Origin: Antedon mediterranea
Taxonomy: Eukaryota > Echinodermata > Crinoidea > Comatulida > Antedonidae
Reading direction: 5' to 3'
Length of the DNA stretch: 64,000 bases
Assembly (NCBI RefSeq): GCF_964355755.1
Contig: NC_092676.1
Coordinates: forward strand, 15,978,288 to 16,042,287
The notes beneath the pieces were generated by a model. It searched no databases and was not told where the DNA came from. It saw nothing but the letters and a program-made list of their open reading frames with translations. The position numbers and the translations under genes were made by a program. Shown one piece after another: positions 56,680 through 64,000 of this stretch (positions within the stretch are counted from its first letter, which is position 1; the number at the start of each line of letters is the position of its first letter).

Positions 56680-58732
56680 TTCGCTGTAATAGAACATTTT
56701 TACTAAATGTAACGGGAAATGCTATTTTTCTGTACTATTTCCCCTTGACCCGTACTGTATATTATCTTAAAAACGGCTGGTCATAGAAATTTAAATATGG
56801 TCTCAAACTGCTTAGACCTTATATATTTAAATTTGTTGTAAATGCAATATTTTGTTTAAAAATTTCCGGAGGCAAAGTTATTGACCTTGGACATAGAGAA
56901 GTAGCTTTCAGGATTTGTATTCAGTTGTCTCTGGTCATATCTCCATTACTCCTTTGTCTATTGACAAGATATTTGTATTTAAATACTCGAAATATATACA
57001 ATTTTGACTAAATGTTTACTAGTTACCCTTGACCTTTATCGCACTATATCTAAAAACGGCTGGTCATATAGAAAAAAGTTATTGACCATTGACATAGCTA
57101 CACACAAATCCTTCACGATTTCATAAAATACATTCATAACAAAATGAATACTTTTCTAAACATTGTCTCAAAATAAATCAAGAAATACATCTTAAACAGA
57201 GATGATAAAAAAAATGAGTTGAAGCTTGTTGAAGTTTGTGAACGTCTGGTTGTGGACGTAAAACGAAAATGAAACTAAAAACATATAGTAGCTTGACAGT
57301 CAAGGCGTGTGTGTCTAGAAAGAGATAAAATCATAAAACTTCTCACTCCTTAAAGTGATTCCTTGGCTTGGCGACGATGAATACAAAATGGCAGTCAATG
57401 TTACAATTGGAAGATTGCTTCTCATATCTCGAAACATCCAAGAAGCAAAACAAAGGAACGTCTAACCAAGCAACTGAACCAACCACCCAAATTGTCATCT
57501 ATGACCACGTACAGTAATAGGCCTAATGTAAGGCCGGCAGTAGTTCAATGTATGAGAAACTTCTATATATGAAAATGTTTCAAGAAAGAATTTATAGCAA
57601 GTACAAAGGTAGAAGAATCATCCACTTTTACTCCTTGACTTTCTTAATGGCGACGACGATGCTGACAAAAAAGTATAGCAATTAACAGTCCAGGAAAAGT
57701 GCAGGAAGAATCTATTGGAATACGTCATTTTAGTGAAGTGAATGGGATGAAAATAGTGCAATGATTTCCTACTGTAACTTTTACTATCGTCCGAAGTTGT
57801 TTACATAGATAAATGTGTTTACTTACACCACAAAGTACAGTATATAATATTTATAAAATATATAAAAACTAAATATATGAATTAAATAAGATAATCAAAT
57901 GATAGTAATATGTATAAACGCATTTTTTAATCCCTACCAAAAATAATTTCCGATACATGCTCAAATAAATAAATGCTTATACTTACGGGTTACTGCTAGT
58001 TCGTATTATTTACAGGACTAATTTCAAAATTAGAATTAATACAATAAATAATAACTACTCTAAGAAAATATACTTTGTTGACATATTGAAAGATATCAGT
58101 GAAGTAACTTTATGACTGAAATAGGTCTAAAGATACCTTGATATAGTTATTATTTATATAAATAATTGAAACGAGCCATTTTAGAGAGGGTACTCTGGTT
58201 ATTTTTAACAGATAATTATGAATTAGGTAATACTCATATCATTATGAATGAATATGATACGTGATTTTCATTATCAGGAGCAACAATGTCAGCAACAATG
58301 TCATCGACGTACTTTCCCCCTTCGTAAATCCTGCCGTGCAAAAAAAGATGTAAATCATAGATAATATAGTCATACTTGTGATGACTAACGTAGCTTAAAT
58401 GAATATCTCTACATTTAAATGATATTACTGTTAAATCAACCACAATAACTACCCAAGACACATTTTCATTCTCTCGTACCATTTACAATAAACAAACCTA
58501 AGCTAAAGCCTGTGTAACGTCAGTGTGTGCGTAACTGAATTAAGGGATTACGTAATTGTCGTTGATGCTAAGTTAATCTGGAATACTTTCATGAAGGAAA
58601 AATAAATATTTTATTGTCCTCGATATGGCATGATTACAAGCTTTCCATTTTCTTTTAGACGCGTTATCTCAACTAAAAGAGGTGGCCAGTGAGACCGCAG
58701 TTATAGCTTGAATACTATGTATTCCATGATCT
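56680..58732. other. non-coding flank with weak repeats; one possible exon
   Basis: 'taaaaacggctggtcata' occurs at about 56767 and 57050 with related flanks ('gttattgacc'). On the minus strand, after 'ctttttttgcacggcag', a frame near 58330-58234 encodes IYEGGKYVDDIVADIVAPDN and then stops. It could be a further 3' exon of the GPCR gene or chance, and it is not in the phase left by the last GPCR exon. Confidence 0.3.
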
Positions 58733-58830
58733 TTATTCTGGTTGCATCGTATATGATGGTGGTCTGTTCAACATCGCTTCGCCATTCGTGTATGGATAAT
58801 TACCACTATTTCTTGAGTTGTAGTCGGAAG
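58733..58830 (-). CDS. last exon of the GPCR (spliced form)
   Basis: Acceptor 'cattttccag' precedes 58830. The exon completes a Thr codon with the A left by exon 59803-59663 and encodes SDYNSRNSGNYPYTNGEAML then ...SYTMQPE and a stop. It would also be in phase if joined directly to the exon ending at 60045, allowing a third isoform. Confidence 0.65.
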
Positions 58831-61800
58831 CTGGAAAATGAATTTTAGATTCTAGTGACGATTTAGGTAATACAATTCTAAATTGACAATAGATAAACCA
58901 ATATTCAGATTCAGAACAAGAAAGACATCGGTGTATGCATTTTAATACATAAACATTATTACATTTGAAATAGATAAACATGTATCTTTTAGAGGTATCA
59001 TTAATATTTGAGAATTTTACACAAAAGTTCAACGTTTGTTTGATTGAAAGACTTTGTATCTCCAGAACATTACGAAAAATATTAAGTTGATTCGTTAATG
59101 GTTCCCAAAATCCCTACTTGGTTGTATTTTATATTAGAATAATAGAAGTTTGTATGCCTATACCTGGACAAACATAATACAAGCACTGACGTAACAATTA
59201 CCTTAACTAAGCTAGAAACATGAAAACAAAACGATGTTCTGCAATAAGCACATAAAAAGTTTAAAATAAATGTTGAATAGACATAACATTAAGAAGAAAA
59301 ATGTATACGTACGAGACACATATCCTAAATAAAACAAGATGCATATTTCTAAAAAATTATTTTTTTTTACATGGGTATGTACAAAATTAGCTTTAGCCTG
59401 GCATATTGGTTACAGAAGTGCGACACAATCTCCTTTTTACAACACTTAACGTAAAAGTATTCAACGTAGAATAGCATTATGCTTACAAGGCATAGGCCTA
59501 CGCATTGAAAATAAAAGAAACTTAACACTAAACATAATAACTATGACATTAAAAGCAGAAGACACTTTTTAGTTTAGCAAAGACAATATAGCCACATATA
59601 CTGCATGAACAAAGAACATCTACTTCTTCTACGACTCCGTTATACAGTAGTTGATAACTCACTGTTAGTGTTATGCGCCGACGCAGACGAACCATTTGTA
59701 TGAGCAGATGGTAATCCCTTCTTCGTCTGATTTCGAGCATCAGTAGACCATGTGATTCTTTGCCGCTTGGTGCCTGAGCGAAACTTGCCTGACGAACCAA
59801 AACCTGGCATGGAAACATAACCATGGGAAATAAAAGCTTTGTTAAAACCAAAAGCCAAAAACCAAAACCACTTCAAATCCTTTATCTTAGGCCTACTGTG
59901 TATAATTTCCGTTGGATGAGTTGCCAGAACACTCCATGGACGTCGATAGCACCGATCTCACAGAGATCTTACTCAATTTATAGTCTGATAATTTTGGTTA
60001 ACGTTAATTAACTATAAATAAATTACTGTATTTATGTCTCTCACCTGACGATAAATCATCACCTCCACAGCATGGACAACAGAGTCTCCGCCAGTGTTGA
60101 CGAATGTCTTTCTTCGCGAGGCAATGGAAAATGAATATGCTCAAACCTTGAAAGGTATTTAATATAGCAAATAAATAGCTAAAAACTAGGCTGGCCTCAC
60201 TAACAGCAAATATTGCTACTGCCCAGGTGAGACCTAACAAAACCATTAAGCTAATTGAACCACGAAGGTGGGCCCATGCCGTGAAACGCTCCGTTTTGGT
60301 AATTTTTGTGTGACGTAGATTACAAAGTTGTTTCATAACCATTGTAAAGATTACAAAGTTGAATATTAATATAATCAAAGCCGGTATCATAAACGCCCAG
60401 TAAAATGCCGTTCGATCCAACCAGCATCTGAAGAAAAAAGAAATTGCAGTATAGTAAGTATATCTACTGGTACTGAACTTAGTATTTTAAAATTTAAATT
60501 AGTTTAGCTTCAGTTTGCGGGGTAGGCCTACTTTGATGTTTTTGATAATTTAAAAGATACTATAATAACGAAATAATTATTTAATAATTAAATATTACTT
60601 ACGCTCCACTGTATAATCCATAGTGGTCAACATCAATGGATACCGTGACAATAACGAATAATAATGGTACGCCTGGTGATAAAAAAAAAGACAAACATCA
60701 TTTAATATGATGCATTAACCAAACAGAGGGTCCGTTGGTTACAGGTATTTCTGGCACGCCATCTGGCTAAGGCGTGCTTGGGAATCTTAAAACATTATGA
60801 ATATGAACAAGATTATTATAATAAAATATAAATATACAAATTAAGACGTACAGAACAAATTTTGTACAACCTGGTTAATTTATAAATGATAAAGATAAGG
60901 ATGTACAAAATAAACTTAAAACAACTTTAATATATAAAGAGAAGAGAGAGTATAGTTTTGAAAAAGATTCGTTGAAGGGATTTATAGAATTTCAAAAATT
61001 TGAGAGTATAGATTAGGGAACATATCTAACAATTTCAGACAACTAAATAATTGTCTTACCCCAACCAAATATCATTTGTTTTAGAATAAAGTGTGAATAA
61101 TATTGCTCAAACACTTTGACCAATGACAGATACATATTGAAGGCTTCAAGAGCCATCCACGTCATGGTTGATAGTAGAAAGTAGTGCAGGAATATTGCCA
61201 TAAAACGGCAGACTTCATCCAGTTCCTCAAACTCGACTGTCAATGATGCCATGATGAAAAAGATGTTTGCCATTAGTAACGACAACACGAGGTTTAGGAG
61301 AATCTTTACTCGTTTATCAGCTTTAGTTTTTCTATAAAAAAAGAAAAAGTTACGGCATGTTTTTAAAAAAGAAATCAAAAATAAAGATTAGGTTTGTGGT
61401 ACACCATGTGTTGCCAAAATAAAAAGGAAGAAAAGTATGGTTGAGAATGTCTCACAATCAAGTAAATGAATGAGGAGGATAGGCACGTTAAAAAACAAAC
61501 AAAATGTCTGATAAATACAAAAATAAAACAAATGCTATGTTTTAATTCTATAGTATAATCAGTCTCACCTTCGTGGATCTCCTTTTGGATAATGTAAGCT
61601 TGTAAATAAAATGTTGATTACGTTATTATTCATACAGAATGCAAGATAACGATAACAAAACCAGCCACTACAAAGCCAACATTACCTTGTTACTATTATT
61701 GCCATAACAGGCACAGCGTCATTTTTATTGTGTCTTGAACCACAACAGTGTGGAATATACTATTTAGTATAAGAAGATTTGAGAATTGTTTAATTATTTC

Positions 61801-62980
61801 GTTCAAAAATAGAGCTACCAGCTTCTGAACGTCGTTTTAAACTTTTAATTAATGTTAACCCCGTAAAACCATAGTTCGTCATTCAATAAATTTTGCAATT
61901 ACTAACATAATAAATTTGATGTTTTGGTGCTTATCTTATTTTATCTTCCATCATGCATAGCGAGGCACGCATTTTTCGATTTTGGCCAATGTCTCACCTT
62001 TTTTCAAACATTTTTTTCCTTTTATTATTTGATAAAATTATACAGAGAATGTTGAAATACATAATTGTTTTGAAAGTGCTGTTGTCATTATGTAATAATT
62101 ATCTAATAAATATAGTCTATATTTTTGTAATATTTACATATAAGTGTAACTGTATTTGTTGTCCGTTTATTTAAAATTCGGGTAATTTTCTTAAAAGTGA
62201 GATATTATGAAACACAGGAGGCATTGGAAATTTCAAAAAGGGTTTACAGAAAGAATACAAACGTTATACCCAACATGCACCACCAACATTACACAATCTG
62301 GCCTTTAACCACGCAAGCAATTTGAATAATACAGCTCTAGCACATGGCTATGTCAAAGGTCAATTCAAGTAAGCATTATTTTGATATGCGTTACAAACAA
62401 GTAATATTAATGATATTAGATTGTGTATCAGCATGTTCATTTATTATTTTGCACTGCAATTATTTTTTAGCACTATGTTTGTACCTTGAACCATTGTGGA
62501 TATTTCCAATAATGACATTAGTTTTGGGGAAAATTGCTGATTGATTCAATTCAAATATATCGTAAGACGATGAACGATTCGAACAGAACAACGAATACCT
62601 TAAGAAATACGTAGAAAATGCAAATAAAGAAAAAGAAGAAATGTAAATTTAAGTATTATACAGAAGAGTAAAAATAAAAGGTAACAATTTCTTTCTTTCT
62701 ATGGTTGCAAATTTAAGACAATTAAACATCAGTTACGAACACATTTGTATCACCAGCCATTTAGATTTTAATTGAAATTTGTATTGAATTACCAAATAAC
62801 ATAATACGTACACATGGTATTTTGATTTAATGTGTTGGATTAAAATAGTTACCTGCAACAAGCATAAGTCAGGAGTGTCAGTGACAAACCAAGAATGGAA
62901 AGGCCACATCCAATATACGAAATGTAAGAGAGGGCTAATTGATGCTCCTCGGGCAGCTCTGCCGTATCACCATATACATC
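58733..62980 (-). CDS. adhesion-type GPCR, TM1 to C-terminus (partial gene)
   Basis: Exons in transcript order: 62980-62853 (TM1, LSYISYIGCGLSILGLSLTL), 61598-61569 (30-bp microexon, LHYPKGDPR), 61331-61060 (TM2 to start of TM4, with VCRFMAIFLHYFLLSTMTWM and MALEAFNMYLSLVKVF), 60672-60603 (FGWGVPLLFVIVTVS, TM4), 60427-60045 (ACWLDRTAFYWAF, TM5-TM7, with FAILNTFQGLSIFIFHCL), 59803-59663 and 58830-58733 (tail). All introns are GT-AG and phases match; the sum is 1122 nt, 373 codons plus stop. These words are diagnostic of family B2 (adhesion) receptors, including the Cys of TM3 and the C-W of extracellular loop 2. The preceding exon phase is 0. The GPS/GAIN and extracellular domains must lie beyond the right edge, past the satellite. 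Confidence 0.92.
59640..59803 (-). CDS. alternative terminal exon of the GPCR (read-through form)
   Basis: If the donor A|GTGAGT at 59662-59657 is not used, the exon continues through ELSTTV to a TAA at 59640. The coding total is then 1047 nt (348 codons plus stop), also in frame. The C-terminal TTV fits a class I PDZ-binding motif (S/T-x-hydrophobic), absent from the spliced form. Confidence 0.6.
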
Positions 62981-63103
62981 CTAGAAAACAAAATGCATTT
63001 ATATTTCTCTGGTAAAGAAAATTGGTAGAAATTCATAATAATCAAGCAATATAAAGAGGACAATTGAATAAGCTTTGACGGGTTTATAACTGGAATGGAG
63101 GAG

Positions 63104-64000
63104 CCAAGATATCAGCTGCAATATACGTAGCTAGATGTCTATAAATAGCATCAGACACGGACTAATGCCTAGATATCTATAAATAGCCAAGACATCAGCT
63201 GCAATATACGTAGCTATAAGATGTCTATAAAATAAATAATAAACAACAGTATTTATATAGCGCCTAATGGATCACTGACCCCTCTAGGTGCATTACATTA
63301 GACCTTAACTAATGGTAATAAACTATCCCCCGCCGGTTCTATACATAGCATCAGACACGGACTAATGCCTAGATGTCTATAAATAGGCAAGATATCAGCT
63401 GCAATATACGTAGCTATAACATGTCTATACATAGCATCAGACACGGACTAATGCCTAGATGTCTATAAATAGGCAAGATATCAGCTGCAATATACGTAGC
63501 TATAACATGTCTATACATAGCATCAGACACGGACTAATGCCTAGATGTCTATAAATAACCAAGGTATCAGCTGCAATATACGTAGCTATAACATGTCTAT
63601 ACAGAGCATCAGACACGGACTAATGCCTAGATGTCTATAAATAGGCAAGATATTAGCTGCAATATACGTAGCTATAACATGTCTATACATAGCATCAGAC
63701 ACGGACTAATGCCTAGATGTCTATAAATAGGCAAGATATCAGCTGCAATATACGTAGCTATAACATGTCTATACATAGCATCAGACACGGACTAATGCCT
63801 AGATGTCTATAAATAGGCAAGATATCAGCTGCAATATACGTAGCTATAACATGTCTATACATAGCATCAGACACGGACTAATGCCTAGATGTCTATAAAT
63901 AACCAAGATATTAGCTGCAATATACGTAGCTATAACATGTCTATACATAGCATCAGACACGGACTAATGCCTAGATGTCTATAAATAGGCAAGATATTAG
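63104..64000. repeat. 86-bp satellite array running off the right edge
   Basis: Units start at 63387, 63473, 63559, 63645, 63731, 63817, 63903 and 63989, an exact 86-bp period, with two older units from 63104. Words are GCAAGATATCAGCTGCAATA, TACGTAGCTATAACATGTCT and CATCAGACACGGACTAATGC. Copies differ by a few bases. The array continues past the window and lies in an intron of the GPCR gene or upstream of it. Confidence 0.96.
63230..63337 (-). mobile_element. 108-bp retroposon insertion in the satellite
   Basis: 'aaataaataataaacaacag' marks the tail of a minus-strand retroposon. Next to it 'tatttatatagcgcctaatgg' and 'ctaggtgcattacat' match the typical 3' end of a LINE/SINE family. The insert is flanked by TCTATA (63224-63229 and 63338-63343), a 6-bp duplication of the satellite unit. 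It is a strongly 5'-truncated copy. Confidence 0.75.

Noticed and set aside
56511-56786. ORF with a long IYIYIY stretch
   Set aside because: Translation of the (TA)n microsatellite.
59549-59851. 100-codon minus-strand ORF over the GPCR tail exon
   Set aside because: Out of frame with the spliced GPCR reading, which is supported by phase arithmetic over six junctions.

Overview
The window looks like AT-rich genomic DNA from a metazoan. It has spliced GT-AG genes (one clearly an adhesion-type GPCR), a single-exon secreted TSP1/EGF protein, several LINE families and many small DNA transposons with terminal inverted repeats (TIRs). The palindrome AGGCCT in TAGGCCTA/CTAGGCCTAG contexts recurs throughout. 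With the gene content, this suggests a marine invertebrate deuterostome, most likely an echinoderm. That assignment is inference, because no ribosomal or mitochondrial marker is present.

Layout. 1-3820: mostly non-coding, with a possible partial minus-strand exon at the left edge and a degenerate tandem repeat. 3822-8640: a near full-length minus-strand CR1/L2-like LINE with a GDSL-esterase/zinc-knuckle ORF1 and an endonuclease-RT ORF2, broken by a few frameshifts. 9.2-25.8 kb: a transposon graveyard (pogo-like, TTAA-flanked and Myb/SANT-carrying elements, one nested pair) plus a very regular 26 x 38 bp minisatellite. 26.1-26.5 kb: a plausible coding exon of an unrecognised minus-strand gene. 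27-34.3 kb: three more DNA elements, one a hAT-like copy with a perfect 8-bp target duplication. 34.7-35.4 kb: a dense AGGCCT tract. 35.56-36.86 kb: a 434-aa secreted, probably GPI-anchored protein gene. 37.8-38.2 kb: a Cupin_5 (DUF985-like) gene on the minus strand.

42.4-48.1 kb: a two-exon minus-strand gene for a DDE-like, probably transposon-derived protein with a Tudor/Agenet-like tail. It is surrounded by about a dozen copies of a 14-bp interrupted palindrome (GTAACGTAAGTTAC and variants) arranged in mirrored orientation. I consider this the most unusual system in the window. 48.7-49.1 kb: a 21-bp minisatellite. 49.2-55.6 kb: a tRNA-like head, an RT relic and a second, degenerate LINE whose ORF1 is split by a 1.08-kb foldback element with a 10-bp target duplication. 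55.8-56.7 kb: a repetitive element, a perfect 22-bp hairpin and a (TA)n tract. 58.7-63.0 kb: the 3' part (TM1 to C-terminus) of an adhesion-GPCR gene on the minus strand, with two possible C-termini. 63.1-64.0 kb: an 86-bp satellite, interrupted near its start by a small retroposon insertion.

The host genes (secreted protein, cupin, GPCR, unknown exon) are not evidently linked in function. Transposon structure dominates the window and explains most of its open reading frames.
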